Positions 18,886 through 27,593 of a DNA stretch of 36,468 nucleotides are shown piece by piece. The DNA is from an uncultured Lewinella sp. GTDB taxonomy: Bacteria > Bacteroidota > Bacteroidia > Chitinophagales > Saprospiraceae. The position numbers and the translations under genes are program-made. Every line of letters starts with the position of its first letter. The stretch's first letter is position 1. The notes below the pieces were generated by a model. That model was not told where the DNA came from. It searched no databases and saw nothing but the letters and a program-made list of their open reading frames with translations. The stretch is taken from positions 1-36,468 of the forward strand of contig CAJXUM010000001.1 in assembly GCA_913060855.1 (NCBI GenBank), written 5' to 3'.

Positions 18886-18950
18886 AAGAGGTGAAAGGGT
18901 GAAGAAATGAAGCAGTGTTTTTCATTTACCTCTTCACCCTTTCACCTCTT
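18886..18950. terminator. Purine-rich perfect hairpin between convergent genes
   Basis: Perfect 18-bp stem (18886-18903 with 18933-18950; AAGAGGTGAAAGGGTGAA in the left arm) with further bulged pairing inside (AATGA with TCATT). It starts 7 bases after the permease stop and ends 7 bases before the DUF2911 stop on the other strand, so it can serve both genes. Purines fill the 5' arm as in the hairpin at 8097. Confidence 0.65.
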
Positions 18951-18956
18951 CACTTC

Positions 18957-19505
18957 TTATTCAAAAGGCACCGCCACTTTCGTCTTCTCCCAGCTCAACA
19001 CCAAAGCAGGGCTCCCACTGTCCTGCAAGGCGATCGTAAATAGCTCTTGCGTATCGTTTAGGGCTTGGGTCGGAACCTTAACTTGCAGCACATCGGCAGC
19101 TGCGTCACGGCTCGCCTTGCCATCAAAACCAACACCCCAACCATACTCCTTTTCATTGAAAATGACGGTCCAGCTATCTTTATTGGGAATGGTCCAGAGC
19201 GTATAGCTGCCTGCGGCTAGTGTTTTACCGTCGATCGTCAAGTCTGTAGTGGTCGTAAAAGTAGTAGCTTCATTGGCTCCTGTTCGCCAAACCTCTCCGT
19301 AGGGAATGAGCCCTCCGAATATTTCCCTCCCTTTGACTGAAGGCTGATTGTAGAAAACACTAACCTTTGTATCACCATCTACATATTCCACCGTATCTTC
19401 CGGGCTGTGCTTTTTGGTTTGCGATTGTAGCACCTGAAAGGCGATGAATAAAATGACAGCTAGTGAGGCGATGACAATACCTGCCCATTTCAAAAACTTT
19501 TTCAT
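18957..19505 (-). CDS. DUF2911 family membrane-anchored protein
   Basis: 182 residues. One N-terminal hydrophobic segment (about 8-27, WAGIVIASLAVILFIAFQVL) without an obvious cleavage site suggests a membrane anchor, with the rest periplasmic. The DUF2911 core is clear: VSVFYNQPSVKGREIFGGLI, PYGEVWRTGANEATTF, LAAGSYTLWTIP and WTVIFNEK. The family is common in Bacteroidota and has no assigned activity. The gene converges on the FtsX-type permease and is transcribed away from the EamA gene. Confidence 0.92.
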   Translation of the reverse strand: MKKFLKWAGIVIASLAVILFIAFQVLQSQTKKHSPEDTVEYVDGDTKVSVFYNQPSVKGREIFGGLIPYGEVWRTGANEATTFTTTTDLTIDGKTLAAGSYTLWTIPNKDSWTVIFNEKEYGWGVGFDGKASRDAAADVLQVKVPTQALNDTQELFTIALQDSGSPALVLSWEKTKVAVPFE

Positions 19506-19691
19506 ATTGATTGTATTTTTAAATAAGTACTGTAAATACAGAAGGGAGTATTTAATCTTACAAATGAGAAGGCCGAAAGTTTACCTACGGATACCGCTTG
19601 CTCCAGTTTTAGTTCATCTATCAGAGATCGTTTGTCTGTCTTTGACCTTCAAATGAATAACGAGCCGCAATACCGGGATAAAGTCTACTGA

Positions 19692-20585
19692 ATGAAGAAC
19701 ATCTTGTACTTATTGATCGCTACTGCCACTTGGGGGCTCAATTTTTTCTTGGCCAAAGTGATGATGGAGAGTAGTTCTGCGATTGTTGCTGGCTTTTGGC
19801 GATATGTAATAGCTGTTCTGGTGTTAGGTTTGTTGCTGTGGGGGAAACTTCCGACTTGGAGAGAGATTCGACAGCAATCGAAAGCCTTAATATTGGTGGG
19901 TGTTGGCGGAATATTTGTCTTCAATTATTGTTTTTTTGTAGGCCTTGAGCACACCTCTGCGATCAATGCGGCTCTGATTATGAGCCTCAACCCCGCGCTA
20001 ACACTTATTCTAAACCGGATTTTCTATAAGAGCCCGATATCCAATTGGCATATTGTAGGAATACTGATTGCCCTATTGGGGGTTACTCTTCTGATAACGA
20101 AGGGACAGATGGGTAATATTGGAGCGTTTAAGATGGGGAGCGGCGATATTTACCTATGGTTGGCTAATCTAGCGTTTGCTTTTTATCATTTGGGGGTTAA
20201 ACAGTATGGGAGCAGGATGCAGAACTTACAATTTACCTTCTTTATTACCGTAGTTTGCTGCTTTTGTTTTTTACTTATTATCCAACCGTTTACTTGGTCT
20301 ACGATTTGGGACTATCCCGCCATATTCTGGTATGCCGCCTTGGGGATGGGGGGGCCAGGCACTGCGCTAGCTTATTTTTCCTGGAACCGAGGTGTCGCAG
20401 GTATGGGGATAGGGAAAGCCGCTATTTTTATGAACACAGTGCCCCTGTTTACTTCCATTTTTGCTGTTCTTTTCGGAACAACTTTAGCGTACTATCATTT
20501 GTGGAGTGGACTATTGATTCTCTTGGGGCTAGTCGTTATTCAATTGCAGCAACTTCAATACCTGCCAGGATCTAAGCATACATAG
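19692..20585 (+). CDS. EamA/DMT-family transporter
   Basis: 297 residues with ten predicted membrane segments arranged as two EamA repeats. The first holds TWGLNFFLAKVM, GFWRY and SAINAALIMSLNPALTLIL; the second ends with FMNTVPLFTSIFAVLFG. Such proteins of the drug/metabolite transporter superfamily usually export amino acids, nucleobases or other small metabolites; the substrate cannot be told. The 3' end overlaps the 3' end of the convergent histidine-kinase gene by 14 bases. Confidence 0.92.
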   Translation: MKNILYLLIATATWGLNFFLAKVMMESSSAIVAGFWRYVIAVLVLGLLLWGKLPTWREIRQQSKALILVGVGGIFVFNYCFFVGLEHTSAINAALIMSLNPALTLILNRIFYKSPISNWHIVGILIALLGVTLLITKGQMGNIGAFKMGSGDIYLWLANLAFAFYHLGVKQYGSRMQNLQFTFFITVVCCFCFLLIIQPFTWSTIWDYPAIFWYAALGMGGPGTALAYFSWNRGVAGMGIGKAAIFMNTVPLFTSIFAVLFGTTLAYYHLWSGLLILLGLVVIQLQQLQYLPGSKHT

Positions 20586-21663
20586 GATCTATTGCAAAGT
20601 TAGCCTCAGTGGACCTATTTAGGATCGGAAAACTAAGCTTGATCGAGGTGCCTTGACCCGGAACTGACTTTACAATCTTAATTTCTCCATCCATCTTTTC
20701 TAAAACCTTCCTAACGATAGCTAGACCGACTCCCGTTCCGGAATATTGTTGTCGACTGTGCAGGCGTTTGAAGAGATCGAAGACATAAGAATGATACGCT
20801 GCTTCAATACCAATCCCATTATCTGTGATGACAAATTCATGTGAATGGGACGAACAATAGTATTTGATGGCCACTGTTGGTTCATCACTATCATTATACA
20901 AGAAACCGTTTTCGAATAGATGCTTGAATACTAGAAAAAGAAGGTTCTCATTGCCAAAGATTTGAGGAAGACCGCCGTAGATGAGCTTACCATTTCGTTG
21001 TTGAATTATGTGATCCATATTGGTTTGCAGGCGGTTCATCACCAAGTCCATATCGATATTTTGCAACTTCAAAACCTGGTCTTGACTAATGTTATTGTAA
21101 ATCACCAAGTTATTAATGAGTAAATGCAATTGTTTACCACTACTGATGATATATTGGAAGTAATCTTGCAATTTTGAGTTAGGGGGAATTTCTTTGAGGG
21201 CCAAGTTAGAGAAACTAACGATATTCCTTATTGGCTCCTTTATATCGTGGGAAAGCAGGTGATTGAAATGGGTGAGTTCCTTGTTTAATTTTTTAATGGA
21301 TGCCGATGCTTCAATCTGATGCTGTGCTTCTTTACATTTAGTGATATCCTTGGCTATAATTATGTTCTTTTGATCAGTTGGACTAAGATGAGTTTGGCAG
21401 GAAATCCAGTGATAATGGCCCGACTTGTGTCGAATGCGCAATTCTGTAGGCGGCACCTCTTGAGAAATCTCATCGATGCTGTCTCCATAACGCAATTGAT
21501 CTTCTCGATCGAGCAGCTTGGAAAAGTATACTCCAGCAATGTCATCGCGTTGATATCCTAATCCATTTTCTGCTGAGGGGTTAATCAACTCGATCTTTCC
21601 TCTGGCAGAACAAATGAATATCATGTCAGAAGATAGTTCAAATATTCTAAGTAAACAGTTCAT
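20572..21663 (-). CDS. PAS-domain sensor histidine kinase, soluble and orphan
   Basis: 363 residues, no signal peptide or membrane segment, so probably cytosolic. PAS domain at about 5-108 (DMIFICSARGKIELINPSAE, then RHKSGHYHWISC and DITKCKEA). The dimerisation domain has the phospho-acceptor in LLSHDIKEPIRN (His139). The ATPase domain has an N-box-like FENGFLYND, the G1 box ITDNGIGIE and the G2 box GTGVGLAIVRK. No response-regulator gene is in the window, so its partner is elsewhere. The signal sensed is unknown. The last five codons and stop overlap the EamA gene on the other strand. Confidence 0.93.
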   Translation of the reverse strand: MNCLLRIFELSSDMIFICSARGKIELINPSAENGLGYQRDDIAGVYFSKLLDREDQLRYGDSIDEISQEVPPTELRIRHKSGHYHWISCQTHLSPTDQKNIIIAKDITKCKEAQHQIEASASIKKLNKELTHFNHLLSHDIKEPIRNIVSFSNLALKEIPPNSKLQDYFQYIISSGKQLHLLINNLVIYNNISQDQVLKLQNIDMDLVMNRLQTNMDHIIQQRNGKLIYGGLPQIFGNENLLFLVFKHLFENGFLYNDSDEPTVAIKYYCSSHSHEFVITDNGIGIEAAYHSYVFDLFKRLHSRQQYSGTGVGLAIVRKVLEKMDGEIKIVKSVPGQGTSIKLSFPILNRSTEANFAIDPMYA

Positions 21664-22229
21664 GGTTTAATCGCTAAGCATTAGTGATTGCTTTCAAATA
21701 GATAGCATTTTTTAAGTCAATTGGGTGTGACAGCTATTTGTTAAAACCTTTTGCGCAGCAAAAAGCATTCTTATGCTATTGCCTAATTTGAGTGAAATAG
21801 GAATTGGGCTTATTAGGGTTTTACTAGTACTGGAATCTTTTCCCAGCCACTTATTTTGTTATAAAAGTGGCTGGGCTAGATGTATGTTTAAATAAAAAAG
21901 GGAACGGTTGTCTATAGAATCATTACTGGTTCTATGTTATGGTCAAAGGTGCCGGTAATTAATATATGGATAAAGCGCAATTGTTCGTTTTTGTGACATG
22001 GCAAAGCAATTCTTTTTCCACTTTTGAGTTAGAGTTTATAGGTGAAAGACAAAAATTGTGTACATAAAGTCTGTTGCATAAAACAATTTCAATGTAGTTC
22101 CGTAGGACATAGAGACGGTTTCCGTTACTTTCCTATAAACCTTCATTCAAAGCAGGTCTTCTCTCTTTTCTTTTATAGCTACAGAATGGTCCCCTACACA
22201 GGCCTTTCTGGACTTACTAATTGCTCAAT
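21664..22229. other. 566-bp divergent intergenic region
   Basis: It separates the kinase gene (minus) from the glycosyltransferase gene (plus) and should hold both promoters; no clean TAnnTTTG is seen close to either start. It contains a perfect 11-bp hairpin, CCCAGCCACTT / AAGTGGCTGGG (21842-21852 and 21865-21875), without a T-run. The 63-codon frame at 22042-22233 has no protein-like features. Nothing else is recognised. Confidence 0.5.
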
Positions 22230-23420
22230 ATGATGAAAAAAGGAAAAATTCGCTTGCTCGTTGACGCCCGAGTTTTGGAAGGAGAAGCACAAGGTAGTGC
22301 TACTTATCTCCGGGAATTGTACAGCGCTTTTATGGAAGCCTACAATGACGAATACACTTTATTCTTTGCAGGGGAAGACGAAAAAACAATCCGTGAGCAT
22401 TTTGAAGCTCATCACGATTTTACCTTTATTCCGCTCACGACTAGTGGTCGATTCAAACTGTATGGGCAGGTATTTCCTCGCCTCATCAGAGAATGGAAAA
22501 TAGATTGGGCGCATTTTCAGTACATGGTTCCCTTTGTGAGGAAGTGTAAATATATAGTCACAACTCATGATGTATTATTTTTGGACTTTCCACAGCAATT
22601 TCCTTGGACTTATCGCACCAGTAGGCGAATACTCTTTAAATTAGCTTTTTGGAATAGTGATGCAAAGATTACCGTTTCTGACTATTCCAAGCAGGCTATA
22701 GCCCGCCATTTCGGGGTCAAGGCTTCCGAGATTTATGTTACCCCCAATGCCGTACGACCACAGTATTTCGAGACCCATAATAAGGCTGTTATTCGCAAGG
22801 ATTTGGCCTCGCAGCATGGGATTGAAAACTTCGTTTTATATGTGAGTCGATTGGAACAACGGAAAAATCATCAGCTCTTAGTTGATGCTTTCGAACAATT
22901 GGATTTATACAAAAATTACCAGCTAGTCTTTGTAGGTAATAATTCGCTCAATGATACGGCATTGCAAGAAATGATTGATACCGCCTTGGTCAAATATCCA
23001 GGTCGATTTCATTGGTTCCGGCAAGTAGATGAGGTATTATTAATGCAATTGTACCGCGGTGCTAAAGCCTTCGTTTACCCTTCTCTCGCCGAGGGATTCG
23101 GTATCCCCCCTTTGGAAGCCGCAGCCTGTCTGCTTCCTACACTGTGTGCACGAAATACCGCCATGTCAGATTTTACTTTTTTTGGAGAATACTTGTTTGA
23201 TGCGGCACAACCCAAGGCGTTTTATACTCAACTCGAGCAACTATTGGAGTCACCACTTTCGGACGAAAAGCTCCAGGATATAGCGCAGCAGATCAAAGAA
23301 AAGTACAGTTGGCAGTATTCAGCTAGAGTAGTACATGAAGCGATTCAAGGAAACAAACCTAGTGAAAAGATACAAGAGGATAAAAAGATAGGGCTTCCTA
23401 AAAAAGCAGTTTCCAGATAA
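22230..23420 (+). CDS. GT4-family glycosyltransferase
   Basis: 396 residues from MMKKGKIRLL; a TTG at 22221 would add only three residues. The GT-B fold is visible. The N-terminal domain has LVDARVLEGEAQGSATYLREL (glycine loop), VTTHDVLFLDFP and ITVSDYSKQAIARHF. The C-terminal domain has FVLYVSRLEQRKNHQLLVDA and the E-x7-E motif SLAEGFGIPPLEAAA of GT4 retaining enzymes, followed by AMSDF. It transfers a sugar from a nucleotide donor, typically onto a lipid-linked or surface glycan. No other glycan genes are nearby, so the acceptor is unknown. The last ~20 residues (KPSEKIQEDKKIGLPKKAVSR) are a basic tail beyond the fold and may derive from the degraded DNA that follows. Confidence 0.93.
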   Translation: MMKKGKIRLLVDARVLEGEAQGSATYLRELYSAFMEAYNDEYTLFFAGEDEKTIREHFEAHHDFTFIPLTTSGRFKLYGQVFPRLIREWKIDWAHFQYMVPFVRKCKYIVTTHDVLFLDFPQQFPWTYRTSRRILFKLAFWNSDAKITVSDYSKQAIARHFGVKASEIYVTPNAVRPQYFETHNKAVIRKDLASQHGIENFVLYVSRLEQRKNHQLLVDAFEQLDLYKNYQLVFVGNNSLNDTALQEMIDTALVKYPGRFHWFRQVDEVLLMQLYRGAKAFVYPSLAEGFGIPPLEAAACLLPTLCARNTAMSDFTFFGEYLFDAAQPKAFYTQLEQLLESPLSDEKLQDIAQQIKEKYSWQYSARVVHEAIQGNKPSEKIQEDKKIGLPKKAVSR

Positions 23421-23457
23421 GAAAGTATCGCAAGGAGCTTGAAGACCAACAGCTTAT

Positions 23458-23616
23458 TAGCGTGAATCCTTGCGGTGTATCCAAATCATTGATGATTACA
23501 TCTTCAATCGCTGAGCCACCCAGCTTGGCTAGTTGTATCTTGTCTGTCAGCCAATCCGTCCAGTAGATCTTACCATTTTCCAGCGCTAAGCTCACTCCTT
23601 AGGCTTTCACCAAGTT
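23458..23616 (-). pseudogene. Relic of a YWTD (LDL-receptor class B) beta-propeller gene
   Basis: On the minus strand the translation NLVKA-stop-GVSLALENGKIYWTD, then WLTDKIQ, LGGSAIEDVI and LDTPQGFTL follows one and a half canonical LDL-receptor class B repeats (L-x-x-P-x-G-I-A-L-D-x-x-x-G-K-I-Y-W-T-D). An in-frame TAA (23599-23601) interrupts the repeat and the frame loses similarity on both sides. No signal peptide or complete gene is present. It is a remnant of a surface propeller protein, a type often secreted by T9SS in these bacteria. It starts 37 bases after the glycosyltransferase stop; the remaining gap up to 23793 has no gene. Confidence 0.7.
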
Positions 23617-23793
23617 GCCAAATAGCTTGAGAATGCAGATTTGGTAGGCAGGTTTTCTGGCATATCCGCTTTCGTTTCTATATTTCTGACCTTCCATGGC
23701 GCAATTGTCAGAGAACCTATTAATTTTGAACACTCTCGTTGGGTTACCCAAACGGCTCAGCAACTTCCTTTAAAATAACTTCTATACCTAAAG

Positions 23794-24408
23794 ATGACGT
23801 ATCCTCGACTCGGGCCTTCTTTTTATCAAAACACAGATGTAGTGGCTGTGGCCCAATCCCTGCTAGGTAAGTACCTGGTATCGAATATCGATGGGGAACA
23901 TTGTAGTGGACTCATCACAGAAGTGGAAGCGTATCGGGCACCAGATGATAAAGCCTGTCATGCTTATAACAATCGCCGTACCAAGCGCACGGAGATCATG
24001 TTTTGGCGTGGTGGGGTCGCCTATGTCTATTTATGTTATGGAATTCACCACCTATTTAATGTAGTGACAGGTGACGAGGACATGGCCCATGCCGTCTTAA
24101 TAAGAGCTATTGAAGCCAAGGAAGGCCTTCCTGTTATGGAACAAAGACGAGGGATAGCCCGGGAAAAACCACAATTAACGGCTGGTCCTGGCGTTATGTC
24201 TAAAGCAATGGGCATCACTACGGCTTATACGGGCCATAGTTTAGTCAAGCCCGATAGCTCCATATGGATTGAAGATCGCGGGGAAGAATGGCCGGGCAAC
24301 GAGATAGTAAGCAGCCCTAGAATTGGGGTAGGTTATGCAGCTGAATGTGCTGCCTGGCCCTGGCGCTTTTATATGGGAAACACTAAATGGGTGAGTAAAT
24401 TAAGGTAA
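23794..24408 (+). CDS. 3-methyladenine DNA glycosylase, AAG/MPG family
   Basis: 204 residues, typical for the bacterial members. It excises alkylated purines (3-methyladenine, hypoxanthine) from DNA in base-excision repair. The catalytic segment LITEVEAYRAPDDKACHAY corresponds to the human ETEAY motif; E45 is the water-activating glutamate and Y47 the intercalation-side tyrosine. The GGVAYVYLCYGIHHLFNVV and LTAGPGVMSKAMGI blocks, both hallmarks of the family, are present. The gene stands between the YWTD relic and the T9SS plug gene, 61 bases before the latter; co-transcription is possible but there is no functional link. Confidence 0.96.
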   Translation: MTYPRLGPSFYQNTDVVAVAQSLLGKYLVSNIDGEHCSGLITEVEAYRAPDDKACHAYNNRRTKRTEIMFWRGGVAYVYLCYGIHHLFNVVTGDEDMAHAVLIRAIEAKEGLPVMEQRRGIAREKPQLTAGPGVMSKAMGITTAYTGHSLVKPDSSIWIEDRGEEWPGNEIVSSPRIGVGYAAECAAWPWRFYMGNTKWVSKLR

Positions 24409-24469
24409 ACCGTTTTTTACCCTATACACAAAATACAACCAACAGGTATCCACGAATAATTGTAGAAAA

Positions 24470-25759
24470 ATGAAAAGACTACTTGGACTATTATCCGCTT
24501 TTTTTCCATTACTGCTTACGGCACAATACGCCGATGACAATCTCTTGTACATTGATCATGTGTATGTAGACAATATAAAAACAGTGCAACTCAATGTGGC
24601 GAATCTGCCACTGAGTGTCCCCGTTGTTAACCTGGAATCTCGCATCCCATTGATGTTATCCTTTGATGACCTGGACGGAGAAGTGAAAAACTACATTTAC
24701 ACCGTACAACATTGCGACATCAATTGGGAACCTTCCAATCTATCAGATGTGGAATACCTAGATGGTTATATGGATGATGATATAGATGAGTACAGTTTTA
24801 GTTTCAAGACCAATCAGGCTTTTGTGCATTATGAGTTGCTCTTACCGAATGATGATTTCCAGTGGACTAAATCCGGTAATTATTTATTAAAGGTTTATGA
24901 AGACGAAGATGAGCAAAAGCTAGCATTGACTCGTCGTTTTGTAGTGGTGGATCCCAAGGTGAGTATCGATTCTAGGGTAGTAATACCTGCTATGGTGAGT
25001 AAATCTAAGTCGCATCAAGAGATTGACTTTTCGGTGGATTATGAAAAGTTTCCCATGCGGAGCCCTCAGCAAGAGATCAAAGCCGTGGTGATGCAGAATG
25101 GGCGTTGGGATAATGCGGTGACTGATCTTTCACCTAACTTCACTCGCCTGAATTCGGTCGTATTTGATTACCAAGATAAGGTGCTTTTTCCGGCAGGTAA
25201 GGAATTTCGCTTTGCCGATCTTCGTAGCTTTCGCTTTGGAACGCCTAGTATTGCCATTGTAGAAGAAGTTAATGGCACCTATGAGGTCGCTTTAAAAATA
25301 GAAGAGAAACGTTCGAATAAGCATTACATTAGTTGGGATGATTTTGGAGGGAGTTTTATTATCGAAACCCGTGATCAGCGGAATAATGCACTTTCTTCAG
25401 ACTATGGAAATATCTTCTTTTCTTTGAAGGTAACGGCCCCGTTGTATGAAGAGGAGGTGTATATTTTGGGCGGGATAACGGATTGGCAATTGAAAGAAGA
25501 GTTTAAGATGATTTATAATCCGGCCGTCAATGCCTATGTCGGAAAGGCTTACCTCAAGCAAGGGGTTTATGATTTTATGTATGTGACGGTGCCTCGAGAC
25601 CCTGCTAAGCGTGAAAAGGCGATGCCTGATCTTGCAGAACTGGAAGGCAACTGGTTTGAAACCAATAATAATTATACGATACTCATCTATTTTAAGCCCT
25701 TCGGAGAGCGATATTACCAGGTAATCAGTGCTAGTACTTTTAGTTCTTCTGCTCGGTAG
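24470..25759 (+). CDS. T9SS plug protein (DUF5103)
   Basis: 429 residues with a signal peptide (cleavage near LLTAQ). Conserved DUF5103 features: YIDHVYVDNIKTVQLN at the start, IPLMLSFDDLDGEVKNYIYTVQHCDINWEPS, LLKVYEDEDEQKLALTRRFVVVD, and a C-terminal beta domain with YILGGITDWQLKEEFKMIYN. In Flavobacterium a protein of this family closes the periplasmic face of the SprA translocon when it is not engaged with PorV, so this gene is part of the type IX secretion machinery. It stands alone, as T9SS genes usually do. A strong hairpin follows 38 bases after the stop. Confidence 0.93.
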   Translation: MKRLLGLLSAFFPLLLTAQYADDNLLYIDHVYVDNIKTVQLNVANLPLSVPVVNLESRIPLMLSFDDLDGEVKNYIYTVQHCDINWEPSNLSDVEYLDGYMDDDIDEYSFSFKTNQAFVHYELLLPNDDFQWTKSGNYLLKVYEDEDEQKLALTRRFVVVDPKVSIDSRVVIPAMVSKSKSHQEIDFSVDYEKFPMRSPQQEIKAVVMQNGRWDNAVTDLSPNFTRLNSVVFDYQDKVLFPAGKEFRFADLRSFRFGTPSIAIVEEVNGTYEVALKIEEKRSNKHYISWDDFGGSFIIETRDQRNNALSSDYGNIFFSLKVTAPLYEEEVYILGGITDWQLKEEFKMIYNPAVNAYVGKAYLKQGVYDFMYVTVPRDPAKREKAMPDLAELEGNWFETNNNYTILIYFKPFGERYYQVISASTFSSSAR

Positions 25760-25796
25760 AGGCTACACTCTTATTGGTTTTTGAGCATACTCTAGG

Positions 25797-25832
25797 GTGA
25801 AAAAGGAGGGCCATTAAGCGCTCCTTTTTCAC
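25797..25832 (+). terminator. Intrinsic-terminator-like hairpin after the T9SS plug gene
   Basis: Perfect 12-bp stem, GTGAAAAAGGAG (25797-25808) with CTCCTTTTTCAC (25821-25832), 12-base loop. The five-T run lies within the 3' arm instead of after it. The purine-only 5' arm is like the hairpins at 8097, 18886 and 33328. The rest of the 354-bp gap up to 26113 holds a 9-bp hairpin TTTTTCGAT / ATCGAAAAA (25923-25931 and 25938-25946) and the tolC-like gene's promoter; no gene is seen there. Confidence 0.65.
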
Positions 25833-26034
25833 TTAGCGGCTAACTGCTGCAGCTTTTCTATTGGCTGTTGCAGGTGTTCCTACCTACCCTATATTCTCAG
25901 CAAGGAAACGCTGTTCTTCCTCTTTTTCGATCCTCCAATCGAAAAATACTCTCCTCGCTAAAAAAACTCCTTTTATCCATGATATGTAGAGATTGATATA
26001 AATAATTCAGCCAACCGTAGGTACTTTACTACTA

Positions 26035-26068
26035 TTGTGCAACCACATAAATAGCTTACGTAGATTTG
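26035..26068 (+). promoter_or_regulatory. Predicted promoter of the TolC/MacA operon
   Basis: TAGATTTG (26061-26068) is an exact TAnnTTTG match 45 bases before the ATG. A TTG at 26035-26037 lies 23 bases upstream, slightly farther than the usual 19-21. The placement supports a start site around 26075 and a leader of about 40 bases. Confidence 0.4.
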
Positions 26069-26113
26069 ACACTCAATTCTAATTATGTTATCAAAAGCCT
26101 TAAAATCTACAAC

Positions 26114-27439
26114 ATGAAAAAGATTTTGACCCTGCTGTTCCTTTTGTCTTGTTCTGTAATCATGCTCCAAGCCCAAGAAGTTTGGTCTTTGGAAAAATGC
26201 GTAAATCACGCTCGCCAGAACAGTTTGAACGTAAAGCAGGCACAATATGGAATATTGGATTCTGAGCTAGCTAATAAACAAGCTCGAATGAATCGCCTCC
26301 CCAACCTAAGTGCCAGTATTAGAGGAGGGTACCAGTTTGGTCGAACCATTGACCCTACCACCAATGAATTTAAGAATGAAAGTATTGGTTTCAATGGTTT
26401 CGGTGTCGATGCAGGTGTAACGCTCTTCGCTGGAAATACCATTAATAACTCCATCAAGCAAAGTAAGTTTGATGTGGAGGCCGCCAAATTAGATGCTGCT
26501 GCCGCATCCAATGATATTGCTTTGCAAGTAGCTTCTTCTTATCTCTCTATTTTATTAGCAGAAGAGCAGTTGGAGAATGCCGAAGTGCGCATACAATTGT
26601 CAGAAGCTCAGTTGGCACAAACGGATAAGCTCATTCAAGCGGGTTCTTTACCTTCGAATGATCGACTCGATTTTGTAGCCCAAATCGCAAGAGAGCAACA
26701 GGCCATTATCGAGGCAGACAACTTGGTGAATATCAACTACCTTACACTCAAGCAATTATTGGAGCTAGATCCTAATATCGATCTCCGTATTGTACGCCCA
26801 GAAGTACTCGTTCCAGAAGCCAACCCTAATGCTTTTACCTTAACAGATGTATACAATACAGCCTTGAGTAGCCAGCCACAAATTGCAGCAGGTGAAATGA
26901 GAATCAAGAGTGCAGAATTGGGTGAGCGATTAGCTTACGGCCAAGGTTTTCCTACGCTTTCCGCTTTTGCCGGATTGAGTAGTAACTATTCTTCACTAGC
27001 ACGAGATTTCTTGAGTTATTCTGAGCAAATTGAACAGAACTTCGGACAGTATGCTCAGCTCAGCCTCAACATACCCATTTATAGTAACCATAGGAATAGA
27101 GTAGGATTGGACCGAGCACGATTGAATTCACTCAATGTTGAAGTTCAAAACAAGCAGGCCAAGAACTTACTCAAAACCAATGTACAACGATCAATCGCTG
27201 ATGCTCGAGCTGCCAAAGAATCTTTTGCAGCAGCCCAGCGCTCGGAAGAAGCGGCAAATGCTGCCTATCTCAATGCACAGCGACGGTTTGAATTAGGAGC
27301 GATCAACTCCTTAGAGTTTACTACTGCATCCAATAATTTGAACCAAGCCAAGGTATCCTTGATACAGGCTAAGTACCAATACTTATTCAATCTGAAAGTA
27401 GTGGATTTCTATATGGGGAAAACCATTAAGATAGATTAA
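26114..27439 (+). CDS. TolC-family outer-membrane efflux channel
   Basis: 441 residues from MKKILTLLFL; an upstream in-frame ATG (26066) would put 16 polar residues before the signal peptide and is rejected. The signal peptide ends near LQAQ. Two OEP-type repeats follow, each a pair of long alanine/glutamine-rich helices and short barrel strands: SLEKCVNHARQNSLNVKQAQ at the start, then YNTALSSQPQIAAGEMRIKS, and AYLNAQRRFELGAINSLEFT near the end, the usual start of the last helix. It forms the outer-membrane exit duct of a tripartite exporter. The MacA-like adaptor gene follows after 154 bp; the inner-membrane pump is not in the window. Confidence 0.94.
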   Translation: MKKILTLLFLLSCSVIMLQAQEVWSLEKCVNHARQNSLNVKQAQYGILDSELANKQARMNRLPNLSASIRGGYQFGRTIDPTTNEFKNESIGFNGFGVDAGVTLFAGNTINNSIKQSKFDVEAAKLDAAAASNDIALQVASSYLSILLAEEQLENAEVRIQLSEAQLAQTDKLIQAGSLPSNDRLDFVAQIAREQQAIIEADNLVNINYLTLKQLLELDPNIDLRIVRPEVLVPEANPNAFTLTDVYNTALSSQPQIAAGEMRIKSAELGERLAYGQGFPTLSAFAGLSSNYSSLARDFLSYSEQIEQNFGQYAQLSLNIPIYSNHRNRVGLDRARLNSLNVEVQNKQAKNLLKTNVQRSIADARAAKESFAAAQRSEEAANAAYLNAQRRFELGAINSLEFTTASNNLNQAKVSLIQAKYQYLFNLKVVDFYMGKTIKID

Positions 27440-27506
27440 ATCAATAGTATAATATACACACACTCGATTGTAGGACTAAGCTATGATAGAGCAGTAGTTT
27501 GCGCAC

Positions 27507-27528
27507 TTCATTTCCCGCTGGAAATGAA
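27507..27528 (+). repeat. Small hairpin between tolC-like and macA-like genes
   Basis: Perfect 9-bp stem TTCATTTCC / GGAAATGAA with a CGCT tetraloop, in the 154-bp spacer of the efflux operon. It could moderate read-through or protect the upstream message. No T-run follows, so full termination is unlikely. Confidence 0.45.
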
Positions 27529-27593
27529 ACATAGGCTACGCTAAGATCAGCGAGAGTCTGCATGTAGAGAACATCTTTAAATTTTTAACTCTC

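Noticed and set aside
20572-21663. Two-component system formed by the kinase and a neighbour
   Set aside because: No receiver or DNA-binding response-regulator gene lies in the window; the neighbour is a metabolite exporter on the opposite strand.
22042-22233. 63-codon plus-strand frame upstream of the glycosyltransferase gene
   Set aside because: No recognisable protein features, and it overlaps the glycosyltransferase start in another frame.
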